Shown piece by piece: positions 28,240 to 39,390 of a stretch of DNA of 64,000 nt. A model generated the notes under the pieces. The model saw only the letters and a program-made list of their open reading frames with translations, did no database searches and was not told the origin of the DNA. Position numbers and translations under genes: made by a program. How positions within the stretch are numbered: position 1 is the first letter of the stretch; every line of letters starts with the position of its first letter. This stretch comes from Metellina segmentata. Its lineage: Eukaryota; Arthropoda; Arachnida; Araneae; Tetragnathidae. The DNA is taken from positions 14,144,120 through 14,208,119 of the forward strand of contig OX375880.1 in NCBI GenBank assembly GCA_947359465.1, in the 5' to 3' direction.

Positions 28240-28690
28240 AGCAACCTTTCTGGGCAAACTTTCAACAAGGTTTGGATACACAGCTATGGTTATTTATGTG
28301 TCCATTCCTGCTGCAAGAATGTCGCCAGCTTAGCTGTTGATTTCGGACGTGGTTCCCTGGTCAGTAAACGTCGCTCTAACTCGTCCACAAATCTTCTGTG
28401 GGGTTTAGATCGGGAATCTGAGCAGGCCAGGGAAGACGTTTTACATCCATATCTCGATACCACTGCTTGACAGAGGTTGCAACATGACCTGGAGCGTTGT
28501 AGTCCAGGAAATAACATGCGTCCATTCCATAAAATTTGCAGAGCGTAGGAAGAACCCGATCCTCCAAAATGTTCATGTAGGCTTCGGCGTTCAATTGAAC
28601 CAAGAACAACATGCAAAGGTCCCAGGCCATACTATTAAAAACACACCCAAACAACAAGTCGGATTTTATGCAAATCCGCTGGCGTCAGGT
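28240..28690 (-). pseudogene. Tc1-type transposase fragment, copy C
   Basis: The best copy of the three. The minus-strand frame 28657-28376 has WDLCMLFLVQLNAEAYMNIL, then ACYFLDYNAPGHVATSVKQW with the catalytic aspartate of the DNAPGH motif, and WPAQIPDLNPTEDLW with the region of the third catalytic residue. The end (LLTREPRPKSTAKLATFLQQ) lies in the next frame. The N-terminal HTH domains are missing. 28691-28955 holds no gene. Confidence 0.8.
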
Positions 28691-28955
28691 CCATTATTGT
28701 AGGGTAGTGTATTTTCAACCTCTCATTCGTATAAATAGATTGAAAAATAATGTGCGGATAATTTTCGACTCATCAATAGTTCCAGAGGTATCAACCACAA
28801 TTACTTAGCACAGTACAATTTGTAAAACCAAGCAACATGAAACTAAACCTAACAAGCAGGTTATGTTAACAGTTGAATCAGACCAGAAATCGATCATGAC
28901 TCATCAACTCACGCATGATTAGTTATTCCAGAAGGAACTTCCTTCAAAAGACGTT

Positions 28956-29021
28956 AGTTCGCTTGAGTCGGCTCTGATATGTTTCATTAACGTGAAAGAA
29001 AATCAGGGTGTGATTTTCTTT

Positions 29022-29070
<49 letters not shown>

Positions 29071-29139
29071 AAATCACAAAATCACACCCTGATTTTCTTT
29101 CACGTTAATGAAACATATCAGAGCCGACTCAAGCGAACT
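28956..29139. repeat. Near-perfect 184-bp palindromic MITE with (AT)n loop
   Basis: The left arm from AGTTCGCTTGAGTCGG to TGATTTTCTTTTA is repeated as its reverse complement at 29063-29139, identical apart from one extra 7-bp TGTGATT in the right arm. The loop is a pure (AT)n run at about 29023-29062. It would form a long hairpin. No clear TSD is seen, so the superfamily is open. Confidence 0.85.
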
Positions 29140-29180
29140 GTACGTACGTAGGTAGGTACGTACGTACGTATGTATGTATA
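29140..29180. repeat. GTAC-type microsatellite
   Basis: Tandem GTAC/GTAG/GTAT tetramers directly abutting the palindrome. 29181-29850 holds only AT-rich sequence with short unsupported frames. Confidence 0.8.
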
Positions 29181-29858
29181 TTGCCAATCAGTTTTACTTC
29201 ATGATCAAGATTTTCTAAACAGAATATTGCATACAACCATTTACCTCTTATAGATGATTTATTTCTTTGGGTTCGTTGCTCATTTTATCATCAATTAGGG
29301 ACTAAAGATGATTTGGAAGAGGATTGAGTTCATTTCTTAAACAGATATTTCAGAATGATGTTTAATAAAAACTGAACCAGTCATTTGAAATTGATATTAG
29401 AGGCTGCATTATTTGCTCAATTAAACGCTCTATGGTCAGTAATTTAATTGGATATTACAAACCTATGACATTTCAAATTAAATTCGAGTAAGTACCAATG
29501 TCGGGGAAATCCATAACCTGTGTTGAGTTTTCTTCTGTTCTTGAAACTTTTAGAACAAGTTAATTTTATTTTTAGATTTTCCAATTTTAAAGGTTTTGCG
29601 AAGATTAATGCCTTTATTACTACTTGCAAATAAGGCTAAGGATATAGTTCACGGATATACGAATTACAACGGAGCAGCTGAGGAAGCTGTTTTCTGAATG
29701 ACTAAATTGGTTACGTGCTACAAATACTTTAAGATTCAGGTTGTTGCAGCTTGAAGTTTCGTTTGGAGACTTTGGACAAAACAACCAGGTAGACGATAAG
29801 GCGTGGTTGACGAATTCACTCAACTTTCTGATCAGTTTCACTAGAAGATCCCGTCAGG

Positions 29859-32251
29859 CAAGGGCGTATATAAGGGAGGGGCCGAGGGGGCCCGGGCCCC
29901 TCCCGAAATTTTGACTAGGTTCAATCATGATAACTTTTTATTTTGAATTTTTTGAAATCAAATTTGTATTCTTGGTGGAAACTAATTTTCTTTAAAATTT
30001 TTATTATTTGGACACATTTAAAACTGGACAGAGAGGCTATTTCCTTTCCTGTGTAAAGTAAACAGTGGGCTGGACACGGGGATCACCAAAATATATGATG
30101 GTTGATGAAAGATGTGCTGTGACCACGTGGTTGTGAGAGTGCAACTCAACAGGGATTATTTTCTTCCTCCGCTGCCCGCAGAATCCAATGAACACCCCTA
30201 ACAGTTTTACGACTTTGCGAGATAAGAAACCCTCTGTCTCTACCTGCCAATGGGGTAAACACAATTCTTAAACTTCGGGAAGGAAAAGATACAAAAAGTC
30301 AAAACTCATCTCCAGAACTGAATCTGTGATTTAGTTTCTCTTTTAATTTGTGGCTATAATAAGTTTGCATAGTACCGTATTTATTAATTGTTGTTATAAA
30401 CAACTGCCTATTAAACCAAATTTTTGTTTTTCTTAATCCTAAAAGAACGGCCAAAAGAACGGAGATATTAAAGACAATGATTTTAAAATGCTGCTCTGAA
30501 CAGAAAAAAAAAACTAATTTCTTTATGCGAAACTCGCTGGGTCGAAAGACATGATTCTGTTTTGATATTCAAAAGTTTGATGAAATCCATGATTCTTGCT
30601 CTCCTAGAATTTGAAAACGAGGGAAGTAATTCTTCCCATAAAGCATTTGGGCTTATAAGTTCAATAACCAAATTTCAGTTTCTCGTAAACTTTTTGTTTT
30701 GAGCAGTATGCTCGCCATAACCCAAAATTTATCAGAAAAACTGCAAAGAAAAAATATTGACCTCTCGGAAACAATGAGAAATGTATCAAATATGTTGGAA
30801 CTGGCATCAAACCTAAGGACGGATGCCGATGAAAATTTTAAGACTCTGTACAGTGAAATAAAGGAATTTGCTTAAAAAAAAAGATAAGAGAAGTTCCTAG
30901 AACTTGTCGCCTTCAAACTGTAAGGAGCAACACCCCTTACTGCACAGCAGAAGAATATTATAGGAGAGCAGTTTATATACCTTTTCTTAATGATCTCTGC
31001 AATTCCCTGAAAGAGCGCTTTGCATTCCACCATCAAAAAATTGCTTCCTTAAATAATGTCGTTCCTGAGTTCTGTATCGAAAAGGACTGGTCTTCAGTTG
31101 AAGCTGCTTTCCACTCTTATGAAGATGATTTATCGCATCAAGAGGTAGTTAAAAGCGAGTACCTTCTATTGCAACAAAAATGGAAGAAATGTGAAATTTT
31201 GCCTCTAACAGTCATAAGCTCCCTTGAAAAATGCGATAAAACATTCTTCCCAAATATTTTCATTCGCTCAAAATATTGGCGGTTCTTCCAGTCTCTGTTG
31301 CGACCGCGGAAAGGAGTTACTCAAGTTTGCGGAGACTGAAGACTTATTTACGAAATACGACTTCAGAAACGAGACTAAATGGACTGGCGCTGTTTTCAAT
31401 TCACAGAGACATCAAAATATCAAACGAAGAAGTTCTTGATAAGTTCGCCAGTTCACCAAGAAATACCGATTTTGTTTTGTAAAGTTCTCAGCAATTTTTG
31501 TCATTTTACAGGGTGTCCACACTTAACCTTGACTGATATTGTCTTTACTAATTTCTTAACCATTCGTTATACATGCATATTTTCAATAAGAAAAATGTTT
31601 GGAAAGGAAAAAATTGTATTTGAAACATTTTGGGTAAAAAAGTTCTCAATAATTTTTTTTTTTAATTTTTATTAGGTGTTCTAGTTTTATCAGTCTCATA
31701 AATAGTAAACTAATATCCAGATACTCGTATATTAAAGAAAGAAATTTCTATTGAGATAGTAATTAAAAGTAAATTACCTATCCATCAACTTTAAGAGTGG
31801 GCCCCCTGTATATGACGAACTATGGAATATTTTAAATATGTAAACAAGTTACTTTTTTCCAAGTAAAGAAATGTGTATTTCACTATAAAAATAATATTTA
31901 AAATTATACTTTCCAATTTCTAAAAATACATTTAAACTGTCCCTTTTTTACCTATGTCTGACCTTCTATTCCTTTTAATATCCATGCAGGTTTTAAGTCA
32001 TTATTATACACACTGACATTATTTAAAATACACAACTACCTATTTTTAGAAATAAATTGTAAACAATTTGAGAATTTCAAATTGTTGTTGGAATGATATT
32101 GAATTATTATTTATTCAAATTGATATCCTGAAGTCCTAAATAGCTTTCGAATGTTTGCTTCCCCCAAAATTAATACATTTCTACGATGTATACCAAATTG
32201 TTTTAGAGAATATTTGGCACCCCCCGAAATAAACTCCTATATACGCCACTG
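29859..32251 (+). mobile_element. hAT-C, hAT element with decayed transposase
   Basis: Left end CAAGGGCGTATATAAGG, right end (reverse complement) CAGTGGCGTATATAGG. TSD CCGTCAGG at 29851-29858 against ACGTCAGG at 32252-32259, 7 of 8 identical. A GC-rich subterminal palindrome GGGGCCCGGGCCCCTC-like tract lies at 29885-29905. A plus-strand transposase remnant lies at 30690-31481. Another partial terminus-like word (GGGCCCCCTGTATATGACG) at about 31800 may be an internal duplicate. Confidence 0.8.
30690..31481 (+). pseudogene. hAT transposase remnant (DUF4371/ZMYM-like family)
   Basis: In successive frames: ITQNLSEKLQRKNIDLSETM, then YYRRAVYIPFLNDLCNSLKE, then SLNNVVPEFCIEKDWSS. The 68-codon frame 31276-31482 then reads VLPVSVATAERSYSSLRRLK, TYLRNTTSETRLNGLALFSI and HRDIKISNEEVLDKFA, the hAT C-terminal dimerisation domain of the family with an upstream DUF4371. 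Several frameshifts and stops. The N-terminal TTF-type zinc finger and the catalytic core are missing. Confidence 0.8.
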
Positions 32252-32334
32252 ACGTCAGGCAAAATTTGCAGCACCTTCCTACAGAGGGAAGAAGTGAGGA
32301 GATTCTTGCAGTGAGCTTCTTTTAGAGGAAATTT

Positions 32335-32715
32335 CTTGCAGAGGGAGCTACTTGCAGAGGGAGCTACTTGCAGAGAAAGAGGAACTTCCTGCAGAGGGGA
32401 GGCGAGCAGCTGCCTGCAGAGGGGAGGCGAGCAGCTTCCTGCAGAGGGGAGACGAGCTGCTACCTGCAGACGGGAGGCGGGTAGCTTCTTGCAGAAGGGA
32501 GGCGAGCTGCTACCTGCAGACGGGAGGCGAGTAGCTTCTTGCAGAGGGGAGGCGAGTAGCTTCTTGCAGAGGGGAGCCGAGCAGCTGCCTGCAGAGGGGA
32601 GGCGAGTAGCTTCTTGCAGAGGGGAGGCGAGTAGCTTCTTGCAGAGGGGAGGCGAGTAGCTTCTTGCAGAGGGGAATCGAGTAGCTTCCTGAAGAGAAGA
32701 GGCGAGCAGCTTCTT
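32335..32715. repeat. GC-rich 25-bp minisatellite, about 14-15 units
   Basis: The unit GGCGAGTAGCTTCTTGCAGA plus GGGGA repeats with small variants (TAGC/CAGC, TTCTTG/TGCCTG). It begins just after hAT-C ends. Because 25 is not a multiple of three, all frames stay open for some distance on both strands and give repetitive peptides; I treat these as by-products. 32716-32954 holds no gene. Confidence 0.9.
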
Positions 32716-33523
32716 TCTCAACAAACTTTTGTATTAAGTCTAAGTCTTAAAAATACTTTACGAAATGTATTATATTTGTACACTGTCTATTATGGTCACG
32801 GAGATTCAGTCAATTTAATTTTAAAACGTTAAACCGAAAATAGACAGTTGAAAAATTACTCTTAGCACCAACACGCTTCACTTGAGTATGCGACAAGGAC
32901 GGTAACTAAAGTGGCTAACGACAATGCGTTGTAAGGTGAATGAAATGCTGCACTACTCTTACCAGGGTGGCGACAAAATCCTCGAAAAAAAGTCCCCTGA
33001 TATTTCCATGATAGTGTGAAAAAAAATTTCGCTGATTTTACAAATCCCTTAAGAAATGTCGGGATCCGTAATAGGTCTCGATATACAGTACCAACACGAC
33101 AATATTTTTAAATATTTAAGTTCAGATGGGGATAAGGGATCATTCTCCACAAATATTTTGTACCTTTTCTCAGCAGATATTTTAATTGTTCTTGTAAGGG
33201 TTGGAACCCTTAATGGAACTCTTACAATAGAAATTGAAAAAACTGGGAAAAAATATTTTGATCATGAACTTTTTATACCTGTCCCTACTTTATCCAAATA
33301 TACATCAAAATCAAATGCAAATATACATCAAAATCAAATGCAAATATACATAAAAAATTGGTACAGCTTCAGTCTACGTTTAATGCGGTGGCAACGATCT
33401 TGGCGCTTTTTTTTTTTATGGCGCACTTTTAATAGCGAGTTAGGGTAGGTTAAGGCAACCCATCTGCATTACGATTATTATGGTTTCCATGGCAACCTCG
33501 GCAAGCAAAAAGTTTAACCTTTA

Positions 33524-33930
33524 AGCCCGGTGCACACATACCGTTTTTCAACGTACGGCGCCACTGATGCAAAACAAGTGCAGTCTGAGACACATTAGAT
33601 CCTATGGAGTAGTATAAACATGCCTCCGGCGCCGCTGCGATGATGCACGTCCACCTTGCGTGCAATTTGTACCTTAGTTCCCCACGGCGCAGCAGCTCGC
33701 CGCACCCGCTTCTCCGGTCTGAAGTAATTGTTAAATGGTTGATCCAGTAACGTCTATTTCTTTACAAAATATACTTTTTTTCCCACTAAGTTAGCGAAGT
33801 AAACGCATTTTCTTCGATAGAATATTTATCGCAAATGGCGCGAAATGAGTACTTTCGTCATTTCACGGTTATGTGTGCATAGTTGGGCTTCGCTGCCGCA
33901 CGTTGAAAATAGGATGTGTGCACCGGGCCT
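33524..33930. mobile_element. MITE with AGCCCGGTGCACACAT ends
   Basis: Left end AGCCCGGTGCACACATACC, right end (reverse complement) AGGCCCGGTGCACACATCC, 407 bp, flanked by TA on each side (33522-33523 and 33931-33932). TA fits Tc1/mariner-type targets, but the assignment is weak. No coding frame of note. Confidence 0.6.
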
Positions 33931-33935
33931 TAGAC

Positions 33936-34110
33936 TACGGCCGGTAGAGCAATTGTTCCGTGATCGCGCCAAGGAAGAAATTGGACAACGGTCAGTACAT
34001 CAGTTGTACCTTAAAAGTTATAAGAATCGCGCCAAGAAATAATTTAGACTATGGTCGTTACAGCAGTTGCGCATTGAGAGTTATAAGAATAGCGCTTGTT
34101 ATATCGATAG
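33936..34110. repeat. Diverged tandem repeat of about 75 bp
   Basis: ATCGCGCCAAGGAAGAAATT at about 33963 and ATCGCGCCAAGAAATAATTT at about 34025 each begin a similar block with GGTC(A/G)(T/G)TAC, CAGTTG and AGTTATAAGAAT. Confidence 0.6.
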
Positions 34111-34144
34111 TTGTAGTCAAAAGGTTACATTTTCATTTTGATTC

Positions 34145-35207
34145 TCTAATATTATAAACGGAAGTGTTTGTCAGTCTGTTTGTTTCCTGCACGTAAAGTC
34201 CTGACGAATCTATGGCACTTACATCACAGGTAGTCCGAATATTTTACAATTTTTGTGTCGCGGCGAAATTTATAATTCAATCTAGAACATTTTAAAATGA
34301 ATTTAATGAAATGTAATTATTATTGAATGCAACAGCCTAGAAGATCACACATTCTAAATGTATTTTTTTCGTTTTCGTTATCATTTTGCGAGGAGGAATG
34401 ATTTTCCAGCCGACGATAAAAAAACAAAAACTTTTAACTGGAGTTATTTAGTACTTTTTTCTATCTACTAGACCGTTAAAGATAGAGTAAAAACTTCAAT
34501 GGATTTGAAAACTGCGGAAAATTTCACATTAGATCAATACTAAAAAATAAGTTATTTTTTTAAAGTAAATAAAAAGTTTAAATTGAATATCTTCAAAATT
34601 TTCGCAAGAGATTGTGACGTTTAGAGAGATTTTCAGCGAAAAAGGAAAAGGAAAAAAAAAGAAAGAAACAGTTTGGCTGACATTGTTTAGTTCTTTTTTG
34701 TAAAATCGGAATCGTTAAAGATAGATTGAAAATTTCAACGCTTTTGAAATTTGACACCAGATAGATACCTTATACGTTTGATTTTATTTTAATAAATAAT
34801 TTTTCAACTAAATATTTATATTTTCACAAGAGATTGTGACGTCACGCCGAATTCCCATTTGATTTGCGAAGCAAACCAACAAACACCCCAAGCAACTCCG
34901 TTATGGCTGTGATTCAATTTGCGAAGCAAATCATAGTTCACTATATTCATAATTTGGTTTGCTTCACAAACCAAATGGAAATTCGCAGAGAATTCATTCC
35001 AATAGGCTACGAATTTCCATTTGGTTTGCGAAGCAAACCAACAACATGGGCAACGTCATGATGGTTGTTATCCAATAGGCTACGAATTCTTATTTGGTTT
35101 GTTTTTCAAACCGTATTCGTAGCAATCACCGGGGGTTAGCGAGCAGCACTTAGTTAGTAAGCACCTGACCCCACGATAAGAACTGTCACGGGCAACGCCG
35201 TGGCTAG
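34145..35207 (+). mobile_element. Hel-2, non-autonomous Helitron
   Basis: The 3' end is a perfect hairpin CACGGGCAACGCCGTG (35187-35202), then G, then CTAG at 35204-35207, followed by T, as in canonical Helitrons. The 5' end is TCTAATATTATAAACGGAAG. Its interior order matches Hel-1 (2764-3330, minus strand). It contains no Rep/helicase frame. The exact 5' base is uncertain by about two positions. Confidence 0.7.
34858..35116. repeat. Cluster of GGTTTGCGAAGCAAACC palindromes in Hel-2
   Basis: The short palindrome TTTGCGAAGCAAA with variants recurs about four times between 34861 and 35115, interspersed with CAAATGG/CCATTTG. These are tandem hairpin-forming units in the 3' half of the Helitron. 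Confidence 0.75.
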
Positions 35208-35809
35208 TATTCTTTAAAGATCTTCCAAAATTCGTGAATTATCGGTTGATTTCATTGGTTCATTTGAAATAATTCCTTCCTTTGCTAATTTAGAAGTGCG
35301 TCAAAAAAGCGCCAATGCCGTTACACCGCTATAAACGTAGACCGAAGCTTTACCAAAGAATTCTATAAAAATGTAATTGCAAGCAAAAAATATTAATTTA
35401 ATGCACAAATAAAACATCATTAGTTACACAAATTTAAGATTGTATACCGCAAGTTGTATCGCTGGCCTCACGGCGACGAGACGCTCCGGCAGCGAAAACC
35501 AAGGCGGCGGTTTTCTCTGGGTTTGAAAATTACGAAGCCAGTGTTTTTTATTCGAATTTCTACGAAAAACGATTTATTCGATTCTCATAAGTACTTGTAA
35601 TCGTTCATAGGCCACAAACGACAATAGTTACCGTTTTCATAAAAAAATTTTAAATTCCCTGATTTTTTGTGAAATTTGGAAATTTTTCTTGAGAATTCTC
35701 TAATATTTCCAGAATTAAATAGTTCCCTGAAAATTCCCTAATATTTCCAGAATCAAAAAGTTCCCGGAGAATTCCCAAGATTTCCCGGTTTTGTTACCAC
35801 TCTGCTTAC

Positions 35810-36222
35810 GTATCATGCCACTCAAAGGGTTGAAAGGCAGCTATTGCTATCGTGTGCTTAGAATAATCTTTTTTCAGACATTTTCCAACTAAAATACCTA
35901 TGCCAGGAATAGCTGGTTTTGTGATGCAAAAGCTTATATGGCCAAGCTGCCAAACACAAGGTAATTGATACAACTAGGGAGGCTAAACAGCAAAAGCTGG
36001 AAAGGCAGGTGTGGGTAAAGCAAAAGAACGGAAGCATCTAGGGCACCTCGGGATTGTGTGATTTCCTTGTGTCCTTAAAGTAACCCCCGAGAAGCCAAGA
36101 ATGCTTTTTTTCCCCGTTTAAATGACCTGGTTTGGTGCAAGTTTTACAGATTCTTCACACTTCACACATTTATCTTCAACATGTTCATATTTAAGAGCCC
36201 CGTGAAAGGTGGTTGAACTTTT
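35810..36222. other. No recognisable gene
   Basis: AT-rich unique-looking sequence between hAT-D and the 540-bp array. I see no domain, repeat or terminal motif. Confidence 0.4.
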
Positions 36223-39200
36223 ATGGCACAATGTTGCTGTTTAAATTGCAATGGTGAGAGAAACAAAGAATTTGTACGCAACGTCAACAGTTTCGTCGCC
36301 TGGGTGATCTCGCCAAAATCGTCGCACTCACCCAGTTCTCACAGAAAGAAGACTGCACTAAGGGTTACAACTCTTAAGAAATTAAAATCGAATCTTCACA
36401 AACTGGCCAGTCTTGCATTTCTTGGAATTTTGCAAAATCTTGGAAATGTCTTGACTATTTACGCGGAATTGCTCCTAAATAGTGATATGTTTCGCTCACT
36501 TCTTCCATTGGCAGCAATAAAGAGGGTGCGTTCCAACGACAGGTCAGCGAGGTCTACTGGATGATGCCAACTAAGAAATGAGCAGGAGTAAGATGGGATG
36601 GTTCGTTTGGCTCAATAAACACGAAGTTTAAAGGTCGAGAATTTAAGATAGCCTCAATTTCGGCAAATATGCAATTATTATGCAAAATATTTAGGCAAAA
36701 ATACAATTCTTTAAGGGACGTTAAATATTTCGCTTTATTTTTCTTAAAAAAGTTTTTATTAACTGCCATTGCTTCCCAATACCCACCCACCAATATTAAC
36801 TTCTTAACTATACATTGTAATTTTATCCCCTTTTTACAAAAGAAATTTTGTACCTCACGATAAGTTACCCTTTTCTATAATTTTATACGTTCCTTCAGCA
36901 GATTTGAATGTCTTTAAATGTCCGCATGGAGAGCTTGCATGGTCCCGTTCGTGACGCATACCGTCTTAGAGATTTTCGATGCTTAAGCTAAATACGAGTT
37001 CGGGATGGAGTGCACGAGCTGCACACGCGTATCGTAATATGGGAAGGCAAAATCATCGCATACATCCAGTTCTGCCAGGAAGACCACTGCTAGCCTGCAC
37101 TACGGGTTGCGACTCTAAGGAAATTGAAGACGAATCTTAACAAAACTGACCAGTCTTGAATTTCTTGGAATCTTGTGTGATCTTGACATGTATTAATTCT
37201 ATCCCTGCTGAATCGCTCCTCCATTGTGACTTCTCTCGCTCACTTCTTCCATTGCCAGTAATAAAGAGGGTGCGTTCCAACGACCGGTCAGCGAGGTCTA
37301 CCGGAATATGAGAAAATGTCAACCTCTGGACTAACCGTCAATCACTGCAATGTCTGCAGGAAGCACCCTCTCTGTCTGTACATTGTCGACGTCTCCAGAA
37401 CATAGCCTCTGGTAGTAGGTAACAGCGCAAAAGTAAAAACTCCGGCGTCTCAAGAATATTAAACTCCATCACGGACCCGGAGGCGTTCTGGGGTGGACAG
37501 GCAGTTGTTTAAACTGCCATGGCGAGAGAAACGATGAATTTGTCCACAACGTCAACAGTACCGTCGTCTGGGTGATCTCGCCAAAATCGTTGCATTCACC
37601 CAGTTCTGCCAGGAAGAAGACTGCTTGACTGCACTACGGGTAGCGATTCTTAGGAATTGAAGACGAATCTTGACCAAACTAACCAGTCTTGAATTTCTTG
37701 GAATCTTGTGTGATCTTGACATGTACTAATTCTATCCCTGCTGAATCGCTCCTCCATTGTGACTTGTCTCGCTCACTTCTTCCATTGCCAGTAATAAAGA
37801 GGGTGCGTTCCAACGACCGGTCAGCGAGGTCTACCGGAATATGAGAAAATGTCAACCTCTGGACTAACCGTCAATCACTGCAATGTCTGCCGGAAGCACC
37901 CTCTCAGTCTGTACATTGTCGACGTCTCCAGAACATAGCCGAAACCTCCGGTAGTAGGTAACAGCGCAAAAGTAAAAACTCCGGCGTCTCAAGAATATTA
38001 AACTCCATCACGGACCCGGAGGCGTTCTGGGGTGGACAGGTAGTTGTTTAAACTGCCATGGCGAGAGAAACGATGAATTTGTCCACAACGTCAACAGTAC
38101 CGTCGTCTGGGTGATCTCGCCAAAATCGTTGCATTCACCCAGTTCTGCCAGGAAGAAGACTGCTTGACTGCACTACGGGTAGCGATTCTTAGGAATTGAA
38201 GACGAATCTTGACCAAACTGACCAGTCTTGAATTTCTTGGAATCTTGTGTGATCTTGACATGTACTAATTCTATCAATTCTGAATCGCTCCTGCATTGTG
38301 ACTTGTCTCGCTCACTTCTTCCATTGCCAGTAATAAAGAGGGTGCGTTCCAACGACCGGTCAGCGAGGTCTACCGGAATATGAGAAAATGTCAACCTCTG
38401 GACTAACCGTCAATCACTGCAATGTCTGCCGGAAGCACCCTCTCTGTCTGTACATTGTCGACGTCTCCAGAACATAGCCGAAACCTCCGGTAGTAGGTAA
38501 CAGCGCAAAAGTAAAAACTCCGGCGTCTCAAGAATATTAAACTCCATCACGGACCCGGAGGCTTTCTGGGGTGGACAGGCAGTTGTTTAAACTGCCATGG
38601 CGAGAGAAACGATGAATGTGTCCACAACGTCAACAGTACCGTCGTCTGGGTGATCTCGCCAAAATCGTTGCATTCACCCAGTTCTGCTAGGAAGAAATCG
38701 CTAGACTGCTAGACTGCACTACGGGTTGCGATTTTTAGGACTTGAAGACGAATCTTGACAAAACTGACCAGTCTTGAATTTCTTGGAATCTTGTGTGATC
38801 TTGACATGTATTAATTCTAACCCTGCAGAATCGCTCCTCCATTGTGACTTGTCTCGCTGACTTCTTCCATTGCCAGTAATAAAGAGGGTGCGTTCCAACG
38901 ACCGGTTAGCGAGGTCTACCGGAATATGAGAAAATGTCAACCTCTGGACTAACCGTCAATCACTGCAATGTCTGCCGGAAGCACCCTCTCTGTCTGTACA
39001 TTGTCGACGTCTCCAGAACATAGCCTCTGGTAGTAGGTAACAGCGCAAAAGTAAAAACTCCGGCGTCTCAAGAATATTAAACTCCATCACGGACCCGGAG
39101 GCGTTCTGGGGTGGACAGGCAGTTGTTTAAACTGCCATGGCGAGAGAAACGATGAATTTGTCCACAACGTCAACAGTACCGTCGTCTGGGTGATCTCGCC

Positions 39201-39390
39201 AAAATCGTTGCATTCACCCAGTTCTGCCAGGAAGAAATCGCTAGACTGCACTACGGGCTGCGATTCTTAGGAATTGAAGACGAATCTTGACAAAACTGAC
39301 TAGTCTTGAATTTCTTGGAATCTTGTGTGATCTTGACATGTATTAATTCTATCACTGCTGACTCGCTACTCCATTGTGACTCCTCGTAAC
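36223..39390. repeat. Tandem array, units of about 540 bp
   Basis: The marker GGTGCGTTCCAACGAC recurs at about 36524, 37268, 37801, 38340 and 38886. From 37268 on the spacing is 533-546 bp and copies are nearly identical. Each unit has TCACGGACCCGGAGG, AAACTGCCATGGCGAGAGAA, TCTCGCCAAAATCGTTGCAT and TCAATCACTGCAATGTCTGC. The first unit (36223-36563) is more diverged and is separated from the rest by a BEL/Pao fragment. Minus-strand frames of 61-73 codons recur in the units. This is a satellite-like array or a tandemly amplified transposon fragment. Confidence 0.9.
36557..36880 (-). pseudogene. BEL/Pao integrase fragment in the 540-bp array
   Basis: The minus-strand frame of 79 codons reads VGGYWEAMAVNKNFFKK then FAEIEAILNSRPLNFVFIEP and LTPAHFLVG, the integrase glutamate region and following motif of BEL/Pao Pol. 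The catalytic glutamate (GGxWEA) is present, with G-Y in place of G-L. It lies between the first and second array units, so it is an insertion or a captured flank. 36881-36960 is non-coding. Confidence 0.75.

Larger units (their letters stand above)
32963..35804. mobile_element. hAT-D, hAT-like element with nested insertions
   Basis: Left end CAGGGTGGCGACAAAATCC, right end (reverse complement) CAGAGTGGTAACAAAACCGG. Both ends abut CTTAC (32958-32962 and 35805-35809), only 5 bp, so the TSD is shorter than the hAT norm. The right subterminal part has diverged tandem repeats of AATTCCCTAATATTTCCAGA. The interior holds a 407-bp MITE (33524-33930) and Helitron Hel-2, and a 130-codon frame at 33056-33448 without a known domain. 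No transposase. Confidence 0.55.

Noticed and set aside
32203..32724. Frames of 107-173 codons on both strands
   Set aside because: They are produced by the 25-bp minisatellite, are open in several frames at once and have no domain.
37137..38940. Repeated minus-strand proteins MTFSHIPVDLADRSLERTLF...
   Set aside because: They recur because the 540-bp unit is tandemly repeated. Lengths and C-termini differ between units, and no domain is seen; kept only as a remark in the array finding.
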